A stretch of DNA of 64,000 bases. Source: Sinorhizobium sp. BG8. GTDB lineage: Bacteria; Pseudomonadota; Alphaproteobacteria; Rhizobiales; Rhizobiaceae. The translations under genes and the position numbers were made by a program. The notes under the pieces were generated by a model. That model did not search any database. It was given only the letters and a program-made list of their open reading frames with translations, and was not told the DNA's origin. The DNA lies in contig NZ_CP044011.1 of the NCBI RefSeq assembly GCF_016864555.1, forward strand, positions 3,429,501 to 3,493,500, given 5' to 3'. Below, piece after piece: positions 7,986-17,565 of the stretch; positions within the stretch are counted from its first letter, which is position 1; each line of letters begins with the position of its first letter.

Positions 7986-9764
7986 TCAAACCAGCTGGCG
8001 GCCCTTGGCGTCGATCGCGTTCGCGACTGCCTCGTCGGTCGCCTCGTCCGGCAGGAGCATCTCGTTGTGCGCCTTGCCCGACGGGATCATCGGGAAGCAG
8101 TTGGCGAGGTTCGCGACGCGGCAATCGAAGATCACCGGCCGCTTGACGTCGACCATCTCCTTGATTGCGGCATCGAGGTCGCCCGGCTTATCGCAGGACA
8201 TGCCGACGCCGCCATAGGCTTCGGCGAGCTTGACGAAGTCCGGCATCGCCTCGGTGTAGGAGTTGGACAGCCGGTTGCCGTGCAACAGCTGCTGCCACTG
8301 GCGCACCATCCCCATGTACTGGTTGTTCAGGATGAAGATCTTGACCGGCAGGTTGTACTGAACGGCGCAGGCCATTTCCTGGATGCACATCTGGATGGAG
8401 GCATCGCCAGCGATGTCGATGACGAGGCTCTCGGGGTGCGCAACCTGGACACCGATCGCCGCCGGGAAGCCGTAGCCCATGGTGCCGAGCCCGCCCGAGG
8501 TCATCCAGCGGTTCGGCTTCTCGAAGCCATAGAACTGTGCCGCCCACATCTGGTGCTGGCCGACTTCCGTCGTGATGAAGGTGTCGCGATCCTTCGTCAG
8601 CTCATAGAGCCGCTGGATCGCATACTGCGGCATGATGACGTCCTCGTTCGGCTTGTAGGCGAGCGAGTTGCGCGCCCTCCACCGTGTGATCTCGGTCCAC
8701 CAGTCCTCGAGCAGCGCCTTGTCGCCGGTTTTCGCCGATGCCCGCCACAGGCGGACGATGTCTTCCAGCGCCGTCCCGACGTCGCCGAGGATCGGCACGT
8801 CGACATGGACGTTCTTGTTGATCGACGAAGGATCGATGTCGATGTGGATCTTCTTGGAATTCGGCGAGAATGCATTGAGCCGGCCGGTAATGCGGTCGTC
8901 GAAGCGCGCACCGACACAGAGCATGACGTCGCAGTCGTGCATCGCCATGTTCGCTTCGTAGGTGCCGTGCATGCCGAGCATGCCGAGCCAGTTCTTTCCG
9001 GATGCCGGATAGGCGCCGAGCCCCATCAGGGTGGACGTGATCGGGAAGCCGGAGATCTCGACCAGCTCGCGCAGCAGCCGCGAGGCTTCCGGTCCGGAAT
9101 TGATGACGCCGCCGCCGCTGTAGATGATCGGACGGCGCGCGCCCTTCAGCAGGCGAACGGCTTCCTCGATCCGGCGCGGATCGGCCTGGGTCTGCGGGTG
9201 ATAGCTTTTCTGGGCGGGCGACGTCGCTGGCGGGGTATAGGTGCCGGTGGCGAACTGGACGTCCTTCGGAATATCGACGACGACGGGACCCGGACGGCCG
9301 GACTGCGCGACCCGGAACGCCTCGTGGATGACGCGCGCCAGCTCGTTGACGTCCTTGACCAGCCAGTTGTGCTTGGTGCAGGGCCGGGTGATGCCGACCG
9401 TGTCGCATTCCTGGAAGGCATCCGACCCGATGAGCGTCGTCGGAACCTGGCCGGAAATGCACACGAGCGGGATCGAGTCCATCAGTGCGTCCTGCAGCGG
9501 GGTAACCGCGTTCGTGGCGCCCGGGCCTGACGTGACCAGCATGACGCCGACCTTGCCGGTCGAGCGGGCATAGCCTTCCGCCATGTGGCCGGCGCCCTGT
9601 TCATGGCGCACCAGGATGTGCTGGATATCGTCCTGCTGGAAGATCTCGTCGTAGATCGGCAGGACAGCCCCGCCCGGATAGCCGAATATATGTTCGACTC
9701 CGTTGTCCCTCAGTGCCTGCAGAACGATTTCCGCGCCGGTCATCTGGTTGTCTTGATCGCTCAT
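7986..9764 (-). CDS. ilvI: acetolactate synthase large (catalytic) subunit
   Basis: ThDP-dependent catalytic subunit of acetohydroxyacid synthase, condensing pyruvate with pyruvate or 2-ketobutyrate. The 592-residue protein shows the N-terminal GYPGGAVLPIYDE with its RHEQGAGHMAEGYAR (ThDP glutamate), and the C-terminal ThDP/Mg motif GDASIQMCIQE followed by NNQYMGMVRQWQ. I chose the ATG at 9764 (MSDQDNQMTG) as the start; the open frame continues upstream to 9911 only because it runs through the attenuator region. Expression is set by the promoter, leader peptide and terminator at 9820-9970. Confidence 0.96.
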   Translation of the reverse strand: MSDQDNQMTGAEIVLQALRDNGVEHIFGYPGGAVLPIYDEIFQQDDIQHILVRHEQGAGHMAEGYARSTGKVGVMLVTSGPGATNAVTPLQDALMDSIPLVCISGQVPTTLIGSDAFQECDTVGITRPCTKHNWLVKDVNELARVIHEAFRVAQSGRPGPVVVDIPKDVQFATGTYTPPATSPAQKSYHPQTQADPRRIEEAVRLLKGARRPIIYSGGGVINSGPEASRLLRELVEISGFPITSTLMGLGAYPASGKNWLGMLGMHGTYEANMAMHDCDVMLCVGARFDDRITGRLNAFSPNSKKIHIDIDPSSINKNVHVDVPILGDVGTALEDIVRLWRASAKTGDKALLEDWWTEITRWRARNSLAYKPNEDVIMPQYAIQRLYELTKDRDTFITTEVGQHQMWAAQFYGFEKPNRWMTSGGLGTMGYGFPAAIGVQVAHPESLVIDIAGDASIQMCIQEMACAVQYNLPVKIFILNNQYMGMVRQWQQLLHGNRLSNSYTEAMPDFVKLAEAYGGVGMSCDKPGDLDAAIKEMVDVKRPVIFDCRVANLANCFPMIPSGKAHNEMLLPDEATDEAVANAIDAKGRQLV

Positions 9765-9819
9765 CGGAGTGTTTCCGTCCGTTTTTCGTTTAGAAGTGTG
9801 CTTATCGAATTCGAGGGCA

Positions 9820-9844
9820 TAAAAAAAGGCCCCGAGAGGAGCCT
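9820..9844 (-). terminator. ilvIH attenuator terminator
   Basis: On the - strand a 7-bp GC-rich stem (AGGCTCC / GGGGCCT, one G-U pair) with loop TCTC is followed at once by a run of eight or so T residues. It sits between the ilv leader peptide and the ilvI start, the place and shape of an intrinsic terminator used for attenuation. Confidence 0.88.
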
Positions 9845-9851
9845 GCTTACC

Positions 9852-9898
9852 GCGCATGGGTGCTTTCGCCGGGTGGTTACACCACCCTGCCCATGCGC
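9852..9898 (-). promoter_or_regulatory. nested leader hairpins of the ilv attenuator
   Basis: Two nested perfect inverted repeats: an outer 9-bp stem (9852-9860 with 9890-9898, GCGCATGGG / CCCATGCGC) and an inner 7-bp stem (9871-9877 with 9881-9887, GGGTGGT / ACCACCC). The stem overlaps the last Val codons and stop of the leader peptide, so ribosome position would decide whether it forms. This is the expected pause structure of a translation-coupled attenuator. Which strand acts as antiterminator is inferred, not seen. Confidence 0.75.
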
Positions 9899-9933
9899 CG
9901 TCCCACCACAAGAATGATCGCGATATTTTTCAT
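9877..9933 (-). CDS. ilvL: ilv operon leader peptide
   Basis: An 18-residue open frame, MKNIAIILVVGRRMGRVV, starting at the ATG at 9933 and ending with TAA at 9879-9877. Nine of its 18 residues are Ile, Leu or Val (three Ile, one Leu and five Val counting both clusters), the hallmark of an attenuation leader for branched-chain amino acid synthesis. It begins a few bases after a good promoter and its stop falls in the hairpin region before a U-tract terminator. Stalling at Ile/Leu/Val codons would allow transcription of ilvIH. Confidence 0.9.
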   Translation of the reverse strand: MKNIAIILVVGRRMGRVV

Positions 9934-9941
9934 GGGGCGAA

Positions 9942-9970
9942 TTGATAGCCACAATAATGACGTGCGTCAA
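9942..9970 (-). promoter_or_regulatory. promoter of the ilvL-ilvIH operon
   Basis: TTGACG and TATCAA separated by exactly 17 bases, a near-consensus housekeeping promoter, placed so that transcription starts just before the leader peptide ATG at 9933. Confidence 0.75.
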
Positions 9971-10179
9971 CGCAGGCGGCGGCAAAAAACGCGTGAGCCT
10001 GCGGACCTCGATTTCGCCTGTATCCAATGGGATCGAGCCTCTCGCCTACGGGTATCGTCCCGTTTCGGCACATCCGGCGGTTTGCGGAACTCGGTACAGC
10101 GCTCGAGCCGTCCCGACGCGAAACGGGTTGTTAAGCGGTCCCTTGTATACTGCCCGTTGAATGGCGAGGAGTATCCGCG

Positions 10180-12252
10180 TTGCTGAACAATGACCTCCAG
10201 ACTTCGATCGCCGCTGGCGAACAGGATCGCAGAGATGACATGGCAGCAGGAAACCGGCTTCTTGGCCGGGTCGTGGCTTGCAGCGGTTCCCGCGCCACGA
10301 TCAGCGCGGTGGCCGAAAGCGGCTCCACGTCGCTGACCGAACTCTGGTCCGTCGGACGCCTCATCTCCATCTCCGTCGCCGGCAACCGTGTCGTTGCGCT
10401 CGTCTATGCGATGCAGACTGATCATGAGAGCTGGTCCGAGAACGGTGATACCGTGTTTCGCGTCGAGGTCGAGCTCCTCGGTGAAGTCCATGTCGGACGG
10501 GACGGTCGCGAGGAGTTCTCCGCCGGCATCACGCAATATCCCTATCTCGGCTCGATCGCCCACCGCATCCGTGCTTCCGACCTCGCCAAGGTCTATGACA
10601 CCGGTCTCAGCGATGTGTGCTCGATCGGCAAGCTGACGCAGGACGAGAGCCTGGACGCGACGATCCACGTCCCCTCGATGCTCGAGAAGCATTTCGCGAT
10701 CGTCGGCACCACCGGCGTCGGCAAGTCGACCGCCGTGACGCTTCTGCTCCATAAGGCCATCAAGTCCGACCCGAAGCTCAGGGTGCTGATTCTCGATCCG
10801 CACAACGAGTTCGCCGCGGCCTTCGGCGACCTTGCCGTCACCATCGACACGGATACGCTGGATCTTCCGTTCTGGCTGTTCCGGCTCGAGGAATTCGCGG
10901 AAGTCATCTTTCGCGGGCGTCCGCCGGTCGCGGAGGAGATGGACATCCTGCGCGACCTCATACCGGAAGCCAAGAAGGCGTTCCGCGGCTCGAACGATTC
11001 GGGCCTGATGCGCCGCGCGACGGAAAAGAGCTCCATCACCGCGGATACGCCCGTTCCCTTCCGCGTTGCCGATCTTCTCGCCCTGGTCGACGAGCGCATC
11101 GGTCGCCTTGAGGGGCGGACCGAAAAGCCGCATCTCAGATCGCTGAAGGTCAAGATCATGTCGGCGATCAACGATCCGCGCTATCACTTCATGTTCTCGT
11201 CGAACACGATCACCGACACGATCCTCGACACGATCGCGCGCATCTTCCGCATTCCCGGCGAAGGAAAGCCGGTCACGACCTTCCAGCTCGCAGGCATCCC
11301 CTCGGAAGTCGTCAACTCCGTCGCTTCGGTTCTCTGCCGCATGGCCTTCGAAATCGGCCTGTGGAGCAACGGCGGCGTTCATATGCTCGTCGTCTGCGAA
11401 GAAGCGCACCGCTACGTTCCCGCCGACCCCAAGCTCGGCTTCCTGCCGACGCGCCAGGCAATCGCACGCATCGCCAAGGAAGGTCGAAAGTACGGTGTGT
11501 CGCTGGGCATCATCACGCAGCGCCCCGGCGAACTCGACCCGACGATTCTCTCCCAGTGCTCGACCGTCTTCGCCATGCGGCTTGCCAACGATCACGACCA
11601 GGAGATCATCCGTTCGGCGATCCCCAACTCCTCCTCGTCGACCACGAGCTTCATCTCCTCCATCGGCAACGGTGAGGCGATAGCCTTCGGCGAGGCCGTG
11701 GCCGTGCCCATGCGAATGCGCTTCTCACGCGTGGAAGCGACGCGCATACCCAAGGCGAACGGCACCGGCGTTGTCGTTTCCGACGATACGCCGAACACCG
11801 TCGATCTCCGGTCCATCATCACGCGGATGCGCTCCGTTACCGGACCGGACATTTCAGGCTTCCAGAACTCCTATCTTGCAGCCCAGGCGACGCTCGGCGC
11901 GGGCCTGCCCGACAATACCGGCCACGAGGATGCCCCCTACGAGGACGAGGAAGACTATGTCGAGCGGCCCTCGACGCGGGTGGAGGTGGAGCCCTACAGG
12001 CCCGACATGCTGCCCGGCTCAGCCCCCGCGGCCTCGAGCGGTTATCCGTCGGCGCAGGATCGGTTCGAGGCGATGCGACGCGAGCTCGCCTCCGATCCGC
12101 ACCAGGTCCGCGCCGCGAGCCCCGATCCCTACCGCCAGCCGACCCGCACGGCGCCGGCATTCGGTGAGGCCTCGGCCGGCGAGCACCGGCGCGAACCCTC
12201 GATCCGCGAGCAACTCCTGAAGAAGCCGCTGAGCAGCCTGATCCGCAAGTAA
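10180..12252 (+). CDS. HerA-like / DUF87 FtsK-superfamily ATPase
   Basis: Hexameric HerA-type DNA-translocating ATPase. The 690-residue protein has an N-terminal HAS-barrel-like region (GRVVACSGSRATI), Walker A GTTGVGKST at 176-184, a Walker B-like VLILDPHNE, a second acidic motif LVVCEEAHRY, and FAMRLANDHDQ near the end of the ATPase core; the last 120 or so residues are Pro/Ala/Arg-rich and likely disordered. I accept the TTG start because AGGAG stands 8 bases upstream; an ATG at 10240 lacks such a site. Archaeal HerA works with NurA in end resection; no nurA-like gene is adjacent, so the partner and role are unknown. Confidence 0.88.
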   Translation: MLNNDLQTSIAAGEQDRRDDMAAGNRLLGRVVACSGSRATISAVAESGSTSLTELWSVGRLISISVAGNRVVALVYAMQTDHESWSENGDTVFRVEVELLGEVHVGRDGREEFSAGITQYPYLGSIAHRIRASDLAKVYDTGLSDVCSIGKLTQDESLDATIHVPSMLEKHFAIVGTTGVGKSTAVTLLLHKAIKSDPKLRVLILDPHNEFAAAFGDLAVTIDTDTLDLPFWLFRLEEFAEVIFRGRPPVAEEMDILRDLIPEAKKAFRGSNDSGLMRRATEKSSITADTPVPFRVADLLALVDERIGRLEGRTEKPHLRSLKVKIMSAINDPRYHFMFSSNTITDTILDTIARIFRIPGEGKPVTTFQLAGIPSEVVNSVASVLCRMAFEIGLWSNGGVHMLVVCEEAHRYVPADPKLGFLPTRQAIARIAKEGRKYGVSLGIITQRPGELDPTILSQCSTVFAMRLANDHDQEIIRSAIPNSSSSTTSFISSIGNGEAIAFGEAVAVPMRMRFSRVEATRIPKANGTGVVVSDDTPNTVDLRSIITRMRSVTGPDISGFQNSYLAAQATLGAGLPDNTGHEDAPYEDEEDYVERPSTRVEVEPYRPDMLPGSAPAASSGYPSAQDRFEAMRRELASDPHQVRAASPDPYRQPTRTAPAFGEASAGEHRREPSIREQLLKKPLSSLIRK

Positions 12253-12314
12253 CCCCGGAAGTCCCAGTCCCCCGGTGCACGCAACACGCGCGAAGCGGCC
12301 CCGGTGCTGCGAGG

Positions 12315-13226
12315 CTATGACACCTCGTCGATCGACGAGATGCGCGACCAGCTTTCATTCATCTGGTTGCGGAACCACGTCATCTGCCGCTTGGCATATT
12401 GCCGGGTGGCTGCCGAACTTCTTTCGATCACCTCGGCCTCGCTCATCTCGCCACGCAGCATGGCCGCAATCTGCGGAACCCCGATCGCCTTCATCGCGGG
12501 CATTTCGGCCGGCAGGTCCAGTGCGAGGAGCGCCTTCACCTCGTCCACTGCGCCCGAGGCCATCATGCTTGCGAAGCGACGGTCGATGCGCTGGTGCAGC
12601 TGCACGCGTTCGGGCAGGACCACCACCTTGCGTGCCCGTTCCGGATCAATCACCGCCTCCCCCGCTGAAGCCTGGAACGCCGTGATCGATCGCCCCGTGG
12701 TCTCCAGGATCTCGAGCGCCCTGACGATCCGCTGCCCATCGGCTGAGCGGATGACAGCCGCTGCAGCCCGGTCGCGGATCGCAAGCTCCTCGTGGAGGGC
12801 TTGCGCCCCCTCCCTCGCCAGCCGGGCACGCAGTTCGTCGCGAATCTCCGCGGGAACCGGCGGCATGTCGGAAAGACCGCCCTTCAGCGCCTTGAAATAG
12901 AGCCCGGTCCCGCCGACGAAGACCGGAAGCTTGTCGCGACCGCGGAGTTCGGAAACTACCTCAGCCGCCTGTCTGAGCCAGGCCCCGGAGGAGTATGCCG
13001 CGCCTGCCGGCACATGCCCATAGAGCCGATGCTCGATGCCGCCCATGTCTGCGGGCTGGGGACGCGCGGTCAGCATGTTCAGCGTGTCGTAGACCTGCAT
13101 GCTGTCGGCGTTCACCACCACGCCGCCATGAGCCTCGGCCATGCGAACCGCCAACGCGGACTTGCCGCTTGCGGTCGGCCCGGTTATCAGGATCGCGTCA
13201 ATATCGTTTCCAGGGTCTCTCATCAT
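12315..13226 (-). CDS. miaA: tRNA dimethylallyltransferase
   Basis: Adds a dimethylallyl group to A37 of tRNAs reading UNN codons. The 303-residue protein has the P-loop GPTASGKSA at 16-23, the DSMQVYD and TARPQP motifs, VGGTGLYFKAL and a C-terminal RQYAKRQMTWFRNQ. I start it at the ATG at 13226 (MMRDPG), since homologues begin just before the ILITGPTASGKS strand; the frame is open upstream only across serB. Its start codon overlaps the serB start codon on the other strand. Confidence 0.94.
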   Translation of the reverse strand: MMRDPGNDIDAILITGPTASGKSALAVRMAEAHGGVVVNADSMQVYDTLNMLTARPQPADMGGIEHRLYGHVPAGAAYSSGAWLRQAAEVVSELRGRDKLPVFVGGTGLYFKALKGGLSDMPPVPAEIRDELRARLAREGAQALHEELAIRDRAAAAVIRSADGQRIVRALEILETTGRSITAFQASAGEAVIDPERARKVVVLPERVQLHQRIDRRFASMMASGAVDEVKALLALDLPAEMPAMKAIGVPQIAAMLRGEMSEAEVIERSSAATRQYAKRQMTWFRNQMNESWSRISSIDEVS

Positions 13227-14115
13227 GGCTTTCGTTGCCACGCTTCTCGCCAATCCGTCAAATCCTGTCTTGACGCCCGTGATCGCCGAAAAGGCGGCAG
13301 ATGCTATCAAGGCTTCCGGCCTCTATTGGCTGGCCGACGGTGTCGCGTGCGACATTGTCCTGAGGGACGACACCGACGTTGAGGCGGCACGTGACCGGAT
13401 TCTCGCCCTCATCGCCGGCAGCCCGATCGACCTTGTCGTTCAGGAACAGGAGACCCGCCGGAAGAAGCTGCTGATCGCCGACATGGACTCGACCATGATT
13501 GGCCAGGAATGCATCGACGAACTGGCAGCCGAAGTGGGCCTGAAGGAACGCGTCTCGGAAATCACCGCCCGCGCCATGAACGGCGAAATCGCCTTCGAAC
13601 CGGCGCTGCGCGAACGCGTGGCCCTGTTGAAGGGCCTTCCCATCTCCGTCGTCGACGAGGTCGTGCGCAAGCGCATCACGCTGACGCCCGGCGGCCCGGC
13701 GCTGATCGCAACCATGAAGGCCAAGGGATACTACACGGCGCTCGTCTCCGGCGGCTTCACCGTCTTCACCAGCCGTATCGCGGATCAACTCGGCTTCCAG
13801 GAAAACCGCGCGAACATCCTGCTTGAGGAAAACGGCTATCTCACCGGCGAGGTCGCCGAACCCATCCTCGGCAAGCAGGCCAAGGTCGATGCGCTCAACG
13901 AGATTTCGGTAAGGCTCGGCATTTCACCTGAGGAAGCGATCGCCGTCGGTGACGGCGCAAATGACCTCGGAATGCTGCATCTTTCGGGCTCCGGCGTCGC
14001 GCTTCACGCCAAGCCGGCGGTCGCAGCCGAGGCGAAGCTCCGCATCGACCACGGCGACCTCTCCGCCCTTCTCTACATCCAGGGCTATCGCCAGTCGGAT
14101 TTCGTGCACCCGTGA
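13225..14115 (+). CDS. serB: phosphoserine phosphatase
   Basis: HAD-superfamily phosphatase making L-serine from O-phosphoserine, the last step of serine synthesis. The 296-residue protein has an N-terminal ACT-like region, the catalytic DxD in IADMDST (Asp86, Asp88), the SGGFTVFT motif and the metal-binding GDGANDLGML. The ATG at 13225 gives the usual MAFVATLLANPSNPVLT start; an upstream in-frame ATG would run deep into miaA. The stop overlaps the next gene's GTG by 4 bases. Confidence 0.96.
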   Translation: MAFVATLLANPSNPVLTPVIAEKAADAIKASGLYWLADGVACDIVLRDDTDVEAARDRILALIAGSPIDLVVQEQETRRKKLLIADMDSTMIGQECIDELAAEVGLKERVSEITARAMNGEIAFEPALRERVALLKGLPISVVDEVVRKRITLTPGGPALIATMKAKGYYTALVSGGFTVFTSRIADQLGFQENRANILLEENGYLTGEVAEPILGKQAKVDALNEISVRLGISPEEAIAVGDGANDLGMLHLSGSGVALHAKPAVAAEAKLRIDHGDLSALLYIQGYRQSDFVHP

Positions 14116-14678
14116 CCATCGCGTCCACCGAGCGGCTGATCATACGCAACTGGGTGGAGGCTGATCGCGACCTCTTCTTCCGGATCAATTCCGATCCGCA
14201 GGTCATGGCGTTCTTTCCGTTCCGCCGAAATCGCGCGGAGAGCGATACCCTCTTCGACAGGCTCATCAGCGCGATCGCGAATTCGGGCCTCGGTTTCTTC
14301 GCCCTGGCGCTGAGGGGATCGAACGAGGCCATCGGTTTCTGTGGGCTGAACAGGGCAAGCCTGGAACCGTGCCTCCCGGAGGGCACGGTCGAAATCGGCT
14401 GGCGGCTGGCACCGGAGCATTGGGGGCACGGCTACGTCACCGAGGCGGCATTGGCGTTGCTTGCCTACGGCTTCAAGGACCTCGCCCTTCCGGAGATCGT
14501 CTCCTTCGCCGTCGCGGCCAACCGCCGTTCGACCGCGGTGATGAAACGCATAGGCATGAAGCGTGACCCGGCCCGGGATTTCGATCATCCGCGTGTGGGC
14601 GAAGATCGTCCGGACCTCAGGAGACACGTGTTCTATGCCATGTCGCGCGCCGATTGGCAGGAACGCCAGGCCCGCTAG
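14112..14678 (+). CDS. GNAT family N-acetyltransferase (RimJ/RimL type)
   Basis: Acetyl-CoA-dependent acetyltransferase with unknown substrate. The 188-residue protein opens with TERLIIRNW and shows the acetyl-CoA loop in APEHWGHGYVTEA, then the ANRRSTAVMKRIGM segment typical of the ribosomal-protein/small-molecule RimJ-like class. It starts with GTG, overlapping the serB TGA (GTGA), so it is translated with serB. A functional tie to serine is not implied. Confidence 0.85.
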   Translation: MTIASTERLIIRNWVEADRDLFFRINSDPQVMAFFPFRRNRAESDTLFDRLISAIANSGLGFFALALRGSNEAIGFCGLNRASLEPCLPEGTVEIGWRLAPEHWGHGYVTEAALALLAYGFKDLALPEIVSFAVAANRRSTAVMKRIGMKRDPARDFDHPRVGEDRPDLRRHVFYAMSRADWQERQAR

Positions 14679-14714
14679 GCCCCGAAGTCATCACCGAAGT
14701 AACGAAGCGTCTGA

Positions 14715-14738
14715 AATCATCCCACGGACGGGATGATT
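14715..14738. terminator. bidirectional hairpin between GNAT gene and degP
   Basis: Perfect 9-bp inverted repeat (AATCATCCC / GGGATGATT) with a 6-base loop between converging genes; a T-rich stretch (CCGTTTCTTC) follows on the + strand. Confidence 0.6.
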
Positions 14739-14793
14739 CCGTTTCTTCACGTTTTCCGGCAACCGCCTGACAGGATTCGGGAAAACGCGCGCG

Positions 14794-16323
<1,530 letters not shown>

Positions 16324-16504
16324 GTCTGGCGTCCTTTTCGTTCAGTCGTGGAAGCTTCCACTCTTGGCCATGGATACGGCAGAAATGGGATGTCCATATC
16401 CGTGGCCGGGCATCTGCGCGCTCCTTGCAACTTTTGCCCGGCGCGTGCCGTGCCCGCAAGGGGCACCGTCGTGCGGCCGGCGGCAAAGAACGGACAGTTC
16501 CGCT

Positions 16505-16534
16505 ATTATCCACCGCTTCACGCATCAGCGCCAA
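16505..16534 (-). promoter_or_regulatory. candidate degP promoter
   Basis: TTGGCG and GATAAT spaced by 18 bases in the 327-base gap between degP and hflC, about 180 bases upstream of the degP ATG. It fits a housekeeping promoter; I did not find a clear sigma-E or sigma-32 type element. Confidence 0.4.
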
Positions 16535-16581
16535 GGCAATTTGCCGTGTACGCTCCGTTATTTATTCCTCCGCAGAATCGA

Positions 16582-16606
16582 AAGGGCCGGTACGAGACCG
16601 GCCCTT
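16582..16606 (-). terminator. terminator after hflC
   Basis: Perfect 10-bp GC-rich inverted repeat (AAGGGCCGGT / ACCGGCCCTT) with a 5-base loop 45 bases beyond the hflC stop, followed on the - strand by TTTCGATTCT. Confidence 0.75.
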
Positions 16607-16650
16607 CTGAAAGTCTGGGGATTCTACCCGGCGTTGCCGCCGGATGAATG

Positions 16651-17565
16651 TCAGTCGGCGGGCACCGGTGCGGTTGCCGGCGGCTTCGTTCCGTTGGCGT
16701 CTTCGAAATAACGGAAGAATTCCGAGTTCGGAGACAGGACGAGCGTCGTGTCGGAGCTTCCCATTGCCTCGCGGTAGGCGCTCATCGACCGGTAGAAGTC
16801 GAAGAAGCCCGGATCCTTCGAGAAGGCCTCGCCGAAGACGCGGTTGCGTTCGGCATCGCCCTGGCCTCGCAGGATTTCGGAATCGCGCTGGGCTTCCGCG
16901 ACGATCTCGACGACCTGACGGTCGGCGATGGCGCGGCGGCGCTGCCCTTCTTCGTTGCCTCGTGCGCGGATCAGTTCGGCCTCGGCAAGACGCTCGGCCT
17001 TCATCCGGTCGAAGGTCTGCTGCGAGACTTCCTGCGTCAGGTCGGTGCGGCGGATCCGTACGTCCTCGATCGTCAGTCCGAGCGTCTCGGCGTCGCGGGA
17101 AAGCTCGTTGCGCACTTCGCGCATCATCGAGGACCGCTCTTCGGACAGTGCGGACTCGAAACCGCGCAGACCGTAGACCCGGCGCAGAGCCGCATCGAGA
17201 CGGGTTCTGAGCCGCGATTCGGCCGCTTCCCGGTCACCCGAGACGGTCTGGCGGAACGTGCGCGCATCGGTGATCTTGTAGACCACGAAGGCATCGACCT
17301 CGTAGAACTTGCCGCCCGATACCTGGACGCGGATGTTGTCCAGATCGAAGCGAAGCGCCTGGTCCTGCACGTACTGGACGCTGTCGGCATCCATGAAGCC
17401 GAAGGGCAGCTTGAAGTAGATGCCCGGCTCCGACTTGACGTCCTGGATCTGGCCGAAGCGCACGACGATGGCCTGCTGGCGTTCGTTCACGACGAAGACG
17501 GACGAATAGGCGATGAAGAGAATGACGGCGATGCCGATCAGGATGGCGGGAAAACGGTTACCCAT
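16651..17565 (-). CDS. hflC: FtsH protease modulator HflC
   Basis: SPFH/band-7 protein that with HflK forms a large periplasmic membrane cage around FtsH and limits its proteolysis. The 304-residue protein has one N-terminal membrane helix, then the band-7 domain (VVNERQQAIVVRFGQ) and a long helical stretch rich in Ala, Glu and Arg (about 190-260). The start codon overlaps the hflK stop by one base (TAATG), so the two are translationally coupled. The C-terminus is Pro/Ala-rich. Confidence 0.95.
   Translation of the reverse strand: MGNRFPAILIGIAVILFIAYSSVFVVNERQQAIVVRFGQIQDVKSEPGIYFKLPFGFMDADSVQYVQDQALRFDLDNIRVQVSGGKFYEVDAFVVYKITDARTFRQTVSGDREAAESRLRTRLDAALRRVYGLRGFESALSEERSSMMREVRNELSRDAETLGLTIEDVRIRRTDLTQEVSQQTFDRMKAERLAEAELIRARGNEEGQRRRAIADRQVVEIVAEAQRDSEILRGQGDAERNRVFGEAFSKDPGFFDFYRSMSAYREAMGSSDTTLVLSPNSEFFRYFEDANGTKPPATAPVPAD

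Noticed and set aside
9967-11595. A long open frame opposite the HerA-like gene
   Set aside because: No protein family features; the + strand gene has Walker A and B motifs and a ribosome site.
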